From the NCBI GenBank assembly GCA_937967995.1, contig CALBTB010000013.1, positions 62,001-126,000 on the forward strand: 64,000 bases of DNA, in the 5' to 3' direction. Below the pieces are notes generated by a model. That model searched no databases. It had not been told where the DNA came from and saw nothing but the letters and a program-made list of their open reading frames with translations. The position numbers and the translations under genes are program-made. Origin of the DNA: an uncultured Gammaproteobacteria bacterium. Lineage in GTDB: Bacteria > Pseudomonadota > Gammaproteobacteria > UBA6429 > Thiohalophilaceae. Of the stretch, positions 26,633 to 35,820 are shown one piece after another (the first letter of the stretch is position 1; the number at the start of each line of letters is the position of its first letter).

Positions 26633-28558
26633 TTAATTGGACGCTTTTTTCTGGTTCGAGTCTGCGTTTGTCGTCCCGATTTTTTCCACAAGCCACTGCG
26701 AGATTTTTTCATCATTCATCGGTTTGCAATAAAAATACCCCTGAGCGAACTCACAATGTAACTCTTTCAGGATATTCGCGCTGGCCTGATTTTCAACACC
26801 CTCTGCGACAACCTCCAGACCAAGGTTATGAGCGAGCTTGATAGTTGAGGTCACAATGATTCGGTCATCCTTGTCGGTGATCATATTCATGACGAAGGAA
26901 CGATCAATTTTGACCTGATGTGCTGCAAGCCGTTTTATATACGCCAGCGATGAATAGCCGGTACCGAAATCATCAATAGCAATTTTAACACCGAGACCGG
27001 CCAGTCGCTGTACAACCAGACGTGACTGCTCCGGGTCACTCATAATGCTGGTTTCGGTAATCTCCAGTGTGAATTTTTCAAGATCGATTTGTGAGTTCTC
27101 AATCAGTGAGCGAATCTCCATCGGCAGGCGTTCGTCCTGCAGGTTCTTGGCAGAAATATTTACCGCCATATTTAAATCCGGTGAGATAGTCTTATGCCAG
27201 ATTTGCAGCTGTTTTAGCGCAGTTTTCAGTACCCAGGAAGTAAGATCGTTGATCATGCTGGTCTGTTCTGCGATCTGAATAAAAACGTCCGGGCTGATGA
27301 AACCGTATTCGTCATGAAACCAGCGAGCCAGTGCCTCAAATCCGATGACGCGATTGGTTTGCAGGCAGATTTTAGGCTGGTAGTGCAGTTCCAGTTTCTT
27401 GTTATCAAGGGCCTGGCGCAGGTCGGCAATCAGACCCAGACGGTTTGGTGTATTGGAGCTGATATTGTCTTCATAATAGGCCCAGATCTGACTGCTGCTC
27501 TTGGCATGATACATGGCCATGTCAGCGTGACGTAGCAGGTCTTCCTGTGTATTACCGTCATAAGGAAACTGCGCAATACCGATACTGGCATATACGGCGA
27601 GATGGTAACCCTGAAGTTTGAAATGTGCTGTCAGTGTTGCCTGAAAGGCCGCCAGTATCTGTTCGATTTCACGGGCGTTTTTATTTGCCAGCATCACTGC
27701 AAATTCATCGCCACCCAGGCGAGCAATAGTTGCATCGTTCGGAAACGTCTTTGTGAGTCGCTTTGAAACCTCGATCAGTACCTGGTCACCGAGTTGATGC
27801 CCCAGGGCATCATTGATTTCCTTGAACCGGTCCAGATCGATAATCATCACCCATAATGAGTTGACCAGATCTTTATCAGCACCAATATGTTTATTCAGCT
27901 TTTCATAGAATTGTTTGCGATTGGCCAGACCGGTTAAGGTGTCATGCAGAGTGTGATAGCGCATTTGTTCACTGATGCGCTGTTGTTGCTCGAGTGCTCT
28001 TTCTTTTTCATGTACCAGCTTGGCCAGTTCAATGCGTGACTGTACCAGTGACTGTGCTGTATTGGTAAGATCAGTAAAAGGCAGCTTGCGTAGCAGGTAG
28101 TACACGCCAATAGCGGCCAACAAACCTGCCAGCGTGGCAATCAGGGTATGAATAAGCAGCGTTGTAAGGCTGACGGAGATATGTATCCAGCCGATATCTT
28201 TTAATCCATCGCTCAGGCGGGCTGTTACGTTGTGAGAGAGACCTTGATGAGCGGGGCCGGATTCAAAAATCAGCTGGCCGTTATTATTTGTTAGGGAAAA
28301 ATGCAGTGCCTGGTTTTTATTCGATGACAGGCTTAGTATGTCTGCAATGCGTGACTCCTGGTATTCCCAAGTCTCAGGGTAACTATATATCAGTTCTGAA
28401 ACCTTGTCGGCGCTGAACTCGGCCTGTTGTTTTAACCAACTGGCCTGGTGCTGATAGGCGGCCGTAAAGTAAATCACGGGTATGGCCAGCATAACTGATA
28501 CGGCGATGACGATCGCAGTCAGATTAATCAGAAACTTCAGTCGCAGAATACTTTCCAC
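26633..28558 (-). CDS. Membrane GGDEF-EAL protein
   Basis: The 641-residue protein has two membrane helices (about 10-33 and 133-155) enclosing a periplasmic loop of about 100 residues with no recognised domain, then GGDEF (RLGGDEFAV intact; no RxxD inhibitory site) and EAL (FEALARWF, DDFGTGYSS, AEGVEN all intact). Both activities are possible; the phosphodiesterase looks fully equipped. Its start lies 19 bases after the stop of the PstS-like gene on the same strand, which suggests the binding protein feeds its periplasmic loop. Confidence 0.92.
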   Translation of the reverse strand: MESILRLKFLINLTAIVIAVSVMLAIPVIYFTAAYQHQASWLKQQAEFSADKVSELIYSYPETWEYQESRIADILSLSSNKNQALHFSLTNNNGQLIFESGPAHQGLSHNVTARLSDGLKDIGWIHISVSLTTLLIHTLIATLAGLLAAIGVYYLLRKLPFTDLTNTAQSLVQSRIELAKLVHEKERALEQQQRISEQMRYHTLHDTLTGLANRKQFYEKLNKHIGADKDLVNSLWVMIIDLDRFKEINDALGHQLGDQVLIEVSKRLTKTFPNDATIARLGGDEFAVMLANKNAREIEQILAAFQATLTAHFKLQGYHLAVYASIGIAQFPYDGNTQEDLLRHADMAMYHAKSSSQIWAYYEDNISSNTPNRLGLIADLRQALDNKKLELHYQPKICLQTNRVIGFEALARWFHDEYGFISPDVFIQIAEQTSMINDLTSWVLKTALKQLQIWHKTISPDLNMAVNISAKNLQDERLPMEIRSLIENSQIDLEKFTLEITETSIMSDPEQSRLVVQRLAGLGVKIAIDDFGTGYSSLAYIKRLAAHQVKIDRSFVMNMITDKDDRIIVTSTIKLAHNLGLEVVAEGVENQASANILKELHCEFAQGYFYCKPMNDEKISQWLVEKIGTTNADSNQKKASN

Positions 28559-28577
28559 TGTTACATCTTCCCGCGGT

Positions 28578-29420
28578 TCAGTCTTCCGGCAGCATGTGGC
28601 CGGTGTTTAACAGAATATCGATAGCTTCGCGGCTATCGAGAAAACTCAGAAACTGGTGCGCGGCAGGTGAGGAATGGCTGGCGATGACAATATACAAATC
28701 CTTGATCAGGCTGTATCGCCCATTGTGCACATTCAATGCTGATGGCGTGACATTATCCAGCTTGAGCGCTTTCAGATTGCGTTTCTCAGCCAGGATGAGG
28801 GCCAGTGTACTGGTACCAAACGCACCGGGTATCTGTTGAATCCTGTCGGCACTGTCCTGATCGGTGATGGCGACCGGAATGCCGCGCCGCTTGTAAGCGG
28901 CATCCAGCGCATTAATTAATTCGCGCCGATGTTTTTTAATCATGAGTGTGTCTGAATCTGATGGTGGCCGCAGGATGGGGCGTGCAACACTGTTATCAGG
29001 CCAGTAGGGGTGTTGGCCGCTATAAAAGCCCTGCAACATCTCCGTAGTGACGGCATCAACCGGGCTGGTCTTCGCCACCACGAAAACCAGCGGGGTGCGA
29101 GCATACAGGTGTGCCGTGAGACCGGGGTGCTGTTCCTTTTGTTTGAGCGCCCGCGAAGTGATCGCCAGATCCAGTTTGCCGGCCAGCAGGGCTTTGATGC
29201 CGCCGCCACTACCCAGGCTGGGTGGCATCCTGATTGTCAGGTTTGGGTGATGGCGTGCAAATGCGTCGGCCAGTAAACGCATGCTGGCCAGGTCTGTACC
29301 ACTACCCCCCAGGCGTAACACCTGCTCGGCATAAATCGCAGAGGGCACAACAAAAGGGATCAAAAGTAATAAAACAGACCGACACAGGCGGCGTCTCGAT
29401 GTTCTGTTTCGCAGCATCAC
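28578..29420 (-). CDS. PstS-like periplasmic substrate-binding protein
   Basis: The 280-residue protein has a signal peptide with an arginine-rich start (MMLRNRTSRRRLCRSVLLLL) and the fold of phosphate-type binding proteins (PBP-like): LRLGGSGTDLASMRLLADAF, then SLGSGGGIKALLAGKLDLAI and PGAFGTSTLALILAE. No ABC permease or ATPase gene is near; instead the next gene on the strand is a membrane GGDEF-EAL protein. A sensory role, like NspS with MbaA in Vibrio, is an inference. The ligand is unknown: phosphate, another oxyanion or a small organic are all possible. Confidence 0.85.
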   Translation of the reverse strand: MMLRNRTSRRRLCRSVLLLLIPFVVPSAIYAEQVLRLGGSGTDLASMRLLADAFARHHPNLTIRMPPSLGSGGGIKALLAGKLDLAITSRALKQKEQHPGLTAHLYARTPLVFVVAKTSPVDAVTTEMLQGFYSGQHPYWPDNSVARPILRPPSDSDTLMIKKHRRELINALDAAYKRRGIPVAITDQDSADRIQQIPGAFGTSTLALILAEKRNLKALKLDNVTPSALNVHNGRYSLIKDLYIVIASHSSPAAHQFLSFLDSREAIDILLNTGHMLPED

Positions 29421-29616
29421 ATCACCATGATTATTCGAAGATTATGTTGGCGAAGGGGGCTTTTATCGCCTGCAGAAATTATCGGCCGATTCGGGGAATG
29501 CTGTATCTCTGCGCCCTTAAATGAGTAAAGGAAACAAATAAGTAAGTACTGACTAATTCGGGTTGAATAAAAACAAGGAGTTAGCAATATCCATAAGCAA
29601 AAAACAATATATTATT

Positions 29617-29635
29617 GAGAATGATTTGCATTTAG
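29617..29635. promoter_or_regulatory. Candidate Fur box
   Basis: GAGAATGATTTGCATTTAG matches 12 of 19 positions of the Fur consensus GATAATGATAATCATTATC, including GATAAT-like and CATT arms, and overlaps the -35 element of the porin promoter. Iron-bound Fur would block transcription here. The match is moderate. Confidence 0.45.
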
Positions 29636-29654
29636 ATTCACATTTGTTTATAGT
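29626..29654 (+). promoter_or_regulatory. Sigma-70 promoter of the porin gene
   Basis: TTGCAT (29626-29631) and TATAGT (29649-29654) are separated by 17 bases, about 50 bases before the porin start. The Fur-like box overlaps the -35. Confidence 0.6.
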
Positions 29655-29705
29655 CGCGCCCACTAGCTATTTTAGTAACGTCTAATTTACACAGGGGTGA
29701 ATATT

Positions 29706-30878
29706 GTGAACACCAAGATACAACGAATCGTAGTCAGCCTGGCCGTGGCCGGCCTTATACCGGTTGCTCAGGCCGACGACAACATGCGCAAGGAAATCGA
29801 CGCATTGAAGAAACAAAACGCCGAAATTATGGAGCGCCTGGATGCAACGGTAAGTGCTATGGAATCCCGTTCAGGTGGCGGTAGCAGCCAGACACGGATT
29901 GGCGGTTATGGGGAACTGCACTACAACAACCTGGAAAATAAAGCGAATGGCAGCAAGAAAGATGAAGTGGATTTTCACCGCTTCGTACTGTTCTTTGGCC
30001 ATGATTTCAGTGACAAGATACGTTTTCATTCCGAGCTGGAAGTAGAACATGCTTACACGACAGACACGGCAGATGGTTCCGGCCCGGGTGCAGTGGAACT
30101 GGAACAGGCGTACGTCGAATTTGACCTGAGTGATACGCAACAGGCCAGAGCGGGTGTTTTCCTGGTGCCGGTTGGTTTCATTAACGAAACGCACGAGCCG
30201 CCGACATTCTATGGCGTCGAGCGTAACCCGGTTGAGAGCAACATCATTCCGACCACCTGGTGGGAAGCCGGTGCCATGTACAGCCAGCGCTTTGACGGTG
30301 GAGTGAGCCTGGATTTTGCGGCGCATTCCGGTCTGAAAACGAGTGCTTCCAGCAACTATGCCATTCGCAGTGGACGTCAGAAGACGGCCAAGGCCTCGGC
30401 ACGCGATATCGCCTACAGCCTGCGCGCCAAGTACACCGGAGTACCTGGACTGGAAATCGGCGGTACGATTCAGCACCAGGTCAATATCACGCAAAGCGCG
30501 GACCCTACAGCCGGTGCAGCTACCTTGCTGGAAGCGCATGCCAGCTGGCAGACTGGACCATTCGCCCTGCGTGCGCTGTATGCTACCTGGGATCTGGATG
30601 GTACCGGCCCGGCATCAGTCGGTGCGGATGAGCAAACCGGCTGGTTCATCGAGCCAAGCTATAAATTCAACAAGGAAGTCGGTGTGTTCGCCCGTTACAA
30701 TCAGTGGGACAACCGTGCCGGCGATGCGACTGATTCGGAATACAGCCAGGTCGACGTCGGTCTGAACTACTGGCCGCATCCGGATGTCGTGCTGAAGATC
30801 GACTACCAGGATCAGGATGCACCGGGTACTTCTTCAGAGTTTGATGGTATCAACCTGGGTGTTGGTTATCAGTTCTGA
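29706..30878 (+). CDS. Outer-membrane porin, probably iron-regulated
   Basis: The GTG at 29706 gives a 390-residue protein with a signal peptide (MNTKIQRIVVSLAVAGLIPV, cleaved after AQA); a GTG nine bases upstream is the alternative. AGGGG precedes it at a suitable distance. A short coiled coil (MRKEIDALKKQNAEIMERLD) is followed by a beta barrel with SQTRIGGYGELHYNNLE, HRFVLFFGHDFSDKIRFHSE, ERNPVESNIIPTTWWEAG and a C-terminal aromatic (GVGYQF). This resembles phosphate-selective-type porins, but selectivity cannot be read from sequence. A promoter with a Fur-like box precedes it. A partial terminator separates it from the FMN-binding gene. Confidence 0.85.
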   Translation: MNTKIQRIVVSLAVAGLIPVAQADDNMRKEIDALKKQNAEIMERLDATVSAMESRSGGGSSQTRIGGYGELHYNNLENKANGSKKDEVDFHRFVLFFGHDFSDKIRFHSELEVEHAYTTDTADGSGPGAVELEQAYVEFDLSDTQQARAGVFLVPVGFINETHEPPTFYGVERNPVESNIIPTTWWEAGAMYSQRFDGGVSLDFAAHSGLKTSASSNYAIRSGRQKTAKASARDIAYSLRAKYTGVPGLEIGGTIQHQVNITQSADPTAGAATLLEAHASWQTGPFALRALYATWDLDGTGPASVGADEQTGWFIEPSYKFNKEVGVFARYNQWDNRAGDATDSEYSQVDVGLNYWPHPDVVLKIDYQDQDAPGTSSEFDGINLGVGYQF

Positions 30879-30909
30879 TTGGCATACCCTGCAGTTAAGC
30901 AAAATACAC

Positions 30910-30934
30910 AGCGCCGGCACCTGTTGCCGGCGCT
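30910..30934 (+). terminator. Hairpin between porin and FMN-binding genes
   Basis: AGCGCCGGC and GCCGGCGCT form a nine-base-pair stem with a seven-base loop, followed by TTAACT rather than a long T-run. It could lower expression of the downstream genes relative to the porin, a common arrangement after abundant porins, or stabilise the porin mRNA 3' end. Confidence 0.6.
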
Positions 30935-30952
30935 TTAACTATGCGAGATAAC

Positions 30953-31492
30953 ATGAAACGTGCTGTCAGTGTGATGTCTGTGTTGTTACTGATCATAACG
31001 TCAATGGCACAGGCGGTTGTATATCAGTCAAGTGAAGCTTTTCTTGACGAAGTGTTTCGCGGCAAGGTGCCCAGGCCAAAGATGATCTGGTTAACCGGCG
31101 ATATCAAGGAAGTTGCAACTGACATACTCTCTCATCCGCCGTCCAGCCTGCGTACCCGCTACTGGCAGGATGGTCAGCGCAGCGTCTGGATACTGGAAGA
31201 AATCGGCAAGGAAAAACCGATTACCACCGGCATCGTGATCAAGCAGGGCAAGATTGAAAAGATCCGCGTACTGATATTTCGCGAAAGCCGTGGCTGGGAA
31301 GTCAAACGTGAAGCCTTTACAGACCAGTTTGTGAACGTCACTCTCACTGAAGATAAAGAATTGAACCAGACCATTGATGGCATCACTGGCGCGACACTGT
31401 CCGTGCGCGCGCTGAAAAAACTTGCCAGACTGGCCCTGTATCTTGATTCCAGAGTACAAACCAAACATGAACAAAACAAAGACAAAAACTAA
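30953..31492 (+). CDS. Periplasmic FMN-binding domain protein
   Basis: The start at MKRAVSVMSVLLLI gives a 179-residue protein with a signal peptide ending near AQA. The FMN_bind domain ends with IDGITGATLSVRALKK, where D-x-x-TGAT is the motif on which the ApbE enzyme attaches FMN to the last threonine. Covalently flavinylated proteins of this kind carry electrons in the periplasm. The gene overlaps the following PepSY gene by 26 bases and sits behind a probably Fur-regulated porin, suggesting ferric or other substrate reduction outside the inner membrane. No apbE is in the window. Confidence 0.88.
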   Translation: MKRAVSVMSVLLLIITSMAQAVVYQSSEAFLDEVFRGKVPRPKMIWLTGDIKEVATDILSHPPSSLRTRYWQDGQRSVWILEEIGKEKPITTGIVIKQGKIEKIRVLIFRESRGWEVKREAFTDQFVNVTLTEDKELNQTIDGITGATLSVRALKKLARLALYLDSRVQTKHEQNKDKN

Positions 31493-32237
31493 ACCCCGTC
31501 GTTGGGAGCAACGTTTTCATACCTGGCATCGATATGTCGGTATCACGATTGCCGTATTTGTAATTTATCTGTCGGTAACCGGCATATTACTCAACCACAG
31601 TGACTCGCTGGAGCTGGATAAAAAAATGGTCAGTACCCCGTCATTGTTGCAGGTTTACGGAATCAGGAATCCATCAGCCCTTAAGGGATACGCGGTAAAT
31701 AAAAACTGGATTAGTGCCTGGAACAACCAGGTATTCCTGAATGATCAACCAGTCACACATTCGGATTATCCTTTGCAGGGTGCGGTTGCTGCGCCAGGTT
31801 TTATCGTGGTGGCGACGCTGGAAGAAATATTGCTTGTGACACAGGATGGCCAGCTGGTGGAACGACTGACGGCGCCGTCCGAAAAGCTGGGTGACATAAA
31901 GCGCGTCGGTGTTAATGCGAATAACCTGATTACAGTAGAAACCGGTCGGGGCCAGTTTAGCGCCGATTCTGATTTAATAGCCTGGCAACCTGGTGGCGAT
32001 CAGGACATACAGTGGGCAGTGCCGGCGACGCTACCAAAGAAAGTTTTCAGAAACATTGTTTCATCTTCGCATAGCATTCACTGGGAACGCGTGCTGCTGG
32101 ACATGCACAGTGGCCGGGTTGCAGGTGACATTGGTGTGCTGGTGATCGACCTGGTTGCCATTGCGCTGATACTGCTGGCACTATCCGGTCTGTATATGTG
32201 GAATGTCAGGCGTCAGCGTCTTAAAAGCAGGCACTGA
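31467..32237 (+). CDS. PepSY-associated transmembrane helix protein
   Basis: The ATG at 31467 gives a 256-residue inner-membrane protein. The first helix follows the motif WEQRFHTWHRYVGITIAVFV and the last precedes LSGLYMWNVRR, with SIHWERVLLDMHSGR between; the paired histidines are typical of PepSY_TM proteins and could ligate heme. The periplasmic part of about 150 residues is beta-rich. PepSY_TM proteins with FMN-binding partners are thought to move electrons from the membrane pool to periplasmic flavin, as in ferric reductase-like systems. It overlaps the FMN-binding gene and converges with the CHASE sensor gene. Confidence 0.85.
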   Translation: MNKTKTKTKPRRWEQRFHTWHRYVGITIAVFVIYLSVTGILLNHSDSLELDKKMVSTPSLLQVYGIRNPSALKGYAVNKNWISAWNNQVFLNDQPVTHSDYPLQGAVAAPGFIVVATLEEILLVTQDGQLVERLTAPSEKLGDIKRVGVNANNLITVETGRGQFSADSDLIAWQPGGDQDIQWAVPATLPKKVFRNIVSSSHSIHWERVLLDMHSGRVAGDIGVLVIDLVAIALILLALSGLYMWNVRRQRLKSRH

Positions 32238-32253
32238 CAGGTTTATTTAGAAT

Positions 32254-35200
32254 CTAATTATACAGATTGGCATACTGGCCATTGCCTGCCTGCCGAATCA
32301 TCGTGATGACACCCTCAACATCGGTTGGAATGCTGAACAGAAAACCCTGCACGCTGTCGCAGCCCTGTTGAATCAAAAATCCAAGTTGCGATTCAGTTTC
32401 GACACCTTCCGCTATCACCCGCATGTTCAGGTTATGCGCCATGGATATGATGGCCGCCACCAGTTCACAGTCATTTTTGTTTTGCGGAATCTGGCGCACA
32501 AAGTCACGATCGATTTTGACGATATCGATTGGAAAATGCCGCAGGTGTGACAGGGATGACTGGCCGGTGCCAAAATCATCCAGTGCAATCGTGACTCCCA
32601 GTGACTTGAGCGCACTGAGTGTCTTGTATACCCGGTCCTTGTCCTGAATCAGTGTGCTTTCCGTAATTTCAATGATCAATGAACCGGCATCCAGTCCGGT
32701 TTCAGTCAGTTTCTCCTGCACGGAATCAATCAGGTTTTTTTGTAACAGGGTCTGTGCTGCAAAGTTGACCGCGACGGAAAGCTGGGAACCGGTTTGTTGC
32801 TGAATGTAGAGAATGGTTTCACAGGCCTCATGTAATATCCAGTCAGTGGCATGATGGATAAGACCACAGTCTTCCATCACCGGAATAAATTCTTCTGGTC
32901 CAACAACAACAAATTCACCAGACTGGTTCCAGCGCATCAGCATTTCCATGCCGGTTACCTGGCTGGTAGCAAGATTAATGACCGGCTGGCATTGAAAGTC
33001 CAGCTCATTATTATTGATAGTGTTACGCAGGTTTCGTTCTATATCAGCTTTATGCAAGGCATGGTCTGTCATTTTTCTGGCATAGAACTGATAGCGATTA
33101 CGGCCTTTTTCTTTGGCATGGTACATGGCGATATCGGCATGGGTGATCAGCGACTCAATACTGTCACTGTCTTCCGGGTACAGGGCGATGCCGATTGATG
33201 CAGTGATAAAGAATTCACGCCCTGAAATATAAAACGGCTCCTGCATGCATTGAATGATTTTTTCCGCAAGTCGTATCGTTTGCTTCTTGCTGTCGATGTT
33301 TTCGACCAGGATTGTGAATTCATCACCGCCGAAGCGGGCAATCGTATCCGCGTCGCGCAGGTTTTCACTCAGGCGTTTGGCGACTTCCTGTAGCAGCCTG
33401 TCACCAAGATTATGACCGACACTATCATTAATGGTCTTGAATCGGTCAAGATCCAGAAACCACACGCCCAGCATGCGGTTGTCGCGGTTTGCCATATTGA
33501 TGGCATGTCCCAATCGATCCTTAAAAAGTTCGCGGTTAGGCAAATCAGTCAATGGATCATGAAAGGCCATGTGATCGATCCGTTCATGCGCCAGCATGCG
33601 TTCGGTAATATCCTTGCCGGTCGATACATAGTGTGTGATGTTGCCGAAATGGTCACGCAATGGCGCGATGGTTTTTTCCTCGTACATCATGCTGCCGTTT
33701 TTCTTGCGGTTGATGATGACGCCACGAAACGCATCTCCCGAACGAATGGTTTTCCAGAGTTGCCGGTAAAATACCGGGGTATGTTCACCGGACTTCAGGA
33801 ACTGGGTGGTACGCCCGATGACTTCTTCGCGAGTGTAACCGGTAGCCATTTCGAAGCCCCGGTTGGCATATTCGATATAACCGGATACGTCAGTGATCAG
33901 TACAATATCGGTCGTTTGTTCCACAATGCTGGACAGCTTGTTGATGCGTGATTCCGCCTGGTACCTGTGCGTCATGTCGGTAATACAGGCTCGAACAATA
34001 TTGTTTTTGACTCCAGGTATGGGCGACATGCGAATTGAAGTGTAAATAAATCCACCCTGTTTATCATTGATGATCCAGTTAAATTCGTTTACCTGGCCGT
34101 CTGTTGTTTTTTGAAGATGCTGTTCAAGCAGAATGGCAGATAAGCGCCCATCCGGTTGTCTGTCAGGGCTCAGGTTGAACAGGGATGTTACCAACAGACT
34201 TTCACGATCCATGCAGAAAAGTTTTTCTGCATTGCAATTGACTTCAAGAAACTGGCCGTTGTGCGCATCAAGCATCGTGATGGCCTCCGGCGCATGTTCT
34301 ATCAGGGTGCGATATTTCTTTTCACTGTTAAACAGGTCCTGCTGCGCTTTCTGTCGTTCGCTGATTTCCTGCTGTAACTTGTGATTCAATGTCTCCAGAT
34401 CCTGTACCATTTGTGACTGACGGGAGTTTTGCCGGGCCAGACTGAACAGGTATATTGCAAGCAGCAGTGAAAACAGGATACCGCCAAACAGGATGGCTTC
34501 CGGATAATATTCGCGATAGTTTTCATAAAAGGCCGGTGCAGGGTGAAACTCCAGTGACCATTTTTTATCGGCCAGATCGACCAGTATCTGGCTGTAGAGG
34601 TCTTTGGTTAGTGAGGCATCAGGCTCAGACAAATCGCGGGTTCGCGAGGCGTGAATGTACTCCAGTCTGGCAGGCAGGATAGAATCGTTGGATGTTGTTT
34701 CAAATTCCGTGAGTCGAATATCCAGTCCTGCAGCCGGCATGTTGCGCAACGCTCCTTCCACCAGCGATTTAACCTGGAAGACACCCAGAAAAAAGCCAAG
34801 TAACTTTTTGCGCCGTTGTTCCACGCTGACCGGTATCTGGCCTTTTTCATAGACCGGAATTAACAACAGGAAGCCGGGTTGCTTGTGTGAGTCCTGGACC
34901 AGTGACAACCAGCTTGTGGCAACAATGCGACCTTCATCGCGGGCTGTATTGAGTGCTTTGCGTCGTTCCGGTTCGGAGGCCAGGTCGAATCCGATCGCCT
35001 GTTCGTTTCCGCTAACCGGTTCAATGAAAGACACTGGAAAATATTCATCACGCACGGCAGCTGCTACCATGCGACCATCTTCAGTCAGTTCACGAATCCT
35101 GTAATCGATAAATGCCGACTGGCGGGCCTGTTTTTCATGTTGTTCCCGCTGCGACAGGGGGACGCGGGGTATCCATTCCAGTGCCCGTGCGTCGGGATGA

Positions 35201-35514
35201 TTGTCCATGACGAATCTTGAAAATACTATGAATTCGCTAAATTCCAGTTCTTTTGAAGCCGCATGCAGTCCGGCCAGTGATTCCAGCAGGCGCTGGTTCT
35301 TATTCAGCACGGACTGTATCGCCGTGGCGTGATGCTTGGTGCGGTGATTAAATTCCTTGTCGAGTTGTGCGGCCTCGATTGAATTGACATGCTGGTAGGC
35401 CAGCAGGGTAATGGCCAGGCAGAGACTGAGTGCCAGACCAATAGCTATGACCTGCCGGGGTTCGAGCATACGGCGCAGGTGAGAAGAGTGTTGGCTTGCG
35501 TTGGTCATAGACAT
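32254..35514 (-). CDS. CHASE-PAS-PAS-GGDEF-EAL sensor protein
   Basis: The 1086-residue protein has a membrane helix near 20-42, a periplasmic CHASE domain (about 75-300; ALEWIPRVPLSQREQHEKQA, PVSFIEPVSGNEQAIGFDLA), a second helix near 335-357, a coiled coil, two PAS domains (about 395-510 and 520-640), GGDEF (RFGGDEFTI, with the inhibitory-site motif RDAD six residues upstream) and EAL. The EAL signature reads EMLMRW; the glutamate, DDFGTG and AEGVE are kept. It can probably make c-di-GMP under product feedback and degrade it. CHASE suggests sensing of small organic or peptide-like signals. Confidence 0.93.
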   Translation of the reverse strand: MSMTNASQHSSHLRRMLEPRQVIAIGLALSLCLAITLLAYQHVNSIEAAQLDKEFNHRTKHHATAIQSVLNKNQRLLESLAGLHAASKELEFSEFIVFSRFVMDNHPDARALEWIPRVPLSQREQHEKQARQSAFIDYRIRELTEDGRMVAAAVRDEYFPVSFIEPVSGNEQAIGFDLASEPERRKALNTARDEGRIVATSWLSLVQDSHKQPGFLLLIPVYEKGQIPVSVEQRRKKLLGFFLGVFQVKSLVEGALRNMPAAGLDIRLTEFETTSNDSILPARLEYIHASRTRDLSEPDASLTKDLYSQILVDLADKKWSLEFHPAPAFYENYREYYPEAILFGGILFSLLLAIYLFSLARQNSRQSQMVQDLETLNHKLQQEISERQKAQQDLFNSEKKYRTLIEHAPEAITMLDAHNGQFLEVNCNAEKLFCMDRESLLVTSLFNLSPDRQPDGRLSAILLEQHLQKTTDGQVNEFNWIINDKQGGFIYTSIRMSPIPGVKNNIVRACITDMTHRYQAESRINKLSSIVEQTTDIVLITDVSGYIEYANRGFEMATGYTREEVIGRTTQFLKSGEHTPVFYRQLWKTIRSGDAFRGVIINRKKNGSMMYEEKTIAPLRDHFGNITHYVSTGKDITERMLAHERIDHMAFHDPLTDLPNRELFKDRLGHAINMANRDNRMLGVWFLDLDRFKTINDSVGHNLGDRLLQEVAKRLSENLRDADTIARFGGDEFTILVENIDSKKQTIRLAEKIIQCMQEPFYISGREFFITASIGIALYPEDSDSIESLITHADIAMYHAKEKGRNRYQFYARKMTDHALHKADIERNLRNTINNNELDFQCQPVINLATSQVTGMEMLMRWNQSGEFVVVGPEEFIPVMEDCGLIHHATDWILHEACETILYIQQQTGSQLSVAVNFAAQTLLQKNLIDSVQEKLTETGLDAGSLIIEITESTLIQDKDRVYKTLSALKSLGVTIALDDFGTGQSSLSHLRHFPIDIVKIDRDFVRQIPQNKNDCELVAAIISMAHNLNMRVIAEGVETESQLGFLIQQGCDSVQGFLFSIPTDVEGVITMIRQAGNGQYANLYN

Positions 35515-35820
35515 TAAATGGAAAGACGGATCTAAAATATAGCCAATATCCCTGACAAAGAATAAAAGGTGACCATGGCCTCAAAACAACAGTTTGTAAC
35601 AAGATGGTGGCTCTGCTCGTCTTGTTTAGAGTGAAATGCACTGAAATAGATTTTTAATCAGGCGCTTAGAATGTAGAATCAATGTAGTTTGTGAGTATTG
35701 AACTTTTTTTTCTTGTCCCTATCTATGCGCGGGTACCCATTGGAATTTGCAATGGTTTACAATTTGATCGGTTTTGGTTCGGTGTTTGGGTTTAACAAGT
35801 CCTGAGGAATGGAGAAATAA
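35515..35820. other. Intergenic region between the CHASE sensor gene and htpX
   Basis: This 306-base stretch separates two divergent genes and must hold both promoters. It is AT-rich near 35640-35720. A possible -10 (TATATT read on the minus strand, near 35535) precedes the sensor gene, without a strong -35. A ribosome binding site (GGAGAAATAA) precedes htpX. I see no conserved RNA, repeat or small gene. Confidence 0.5.

Noticed and set aside
29871..30539. Long open frame on the minus strand opposite the porin
   Set aside because: The plus-strand porin has a signal peptide, barrel strands and promoter; the antisense frame has none and is a codon-use shadow.
35712..35740. Heat-shock-like promoter (CTTG ... 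CCCAT) before htpX
   Set aside because: The spacing between the elements is several bases too long for sigma-32 and the -35 is poor.
18125..35820. Cyclic-di-GMP (GEMM) riboswitches before the signalling genes
   Set aside because: I looked for the conserved core such as GCAAAGC in the leaders and saw none.
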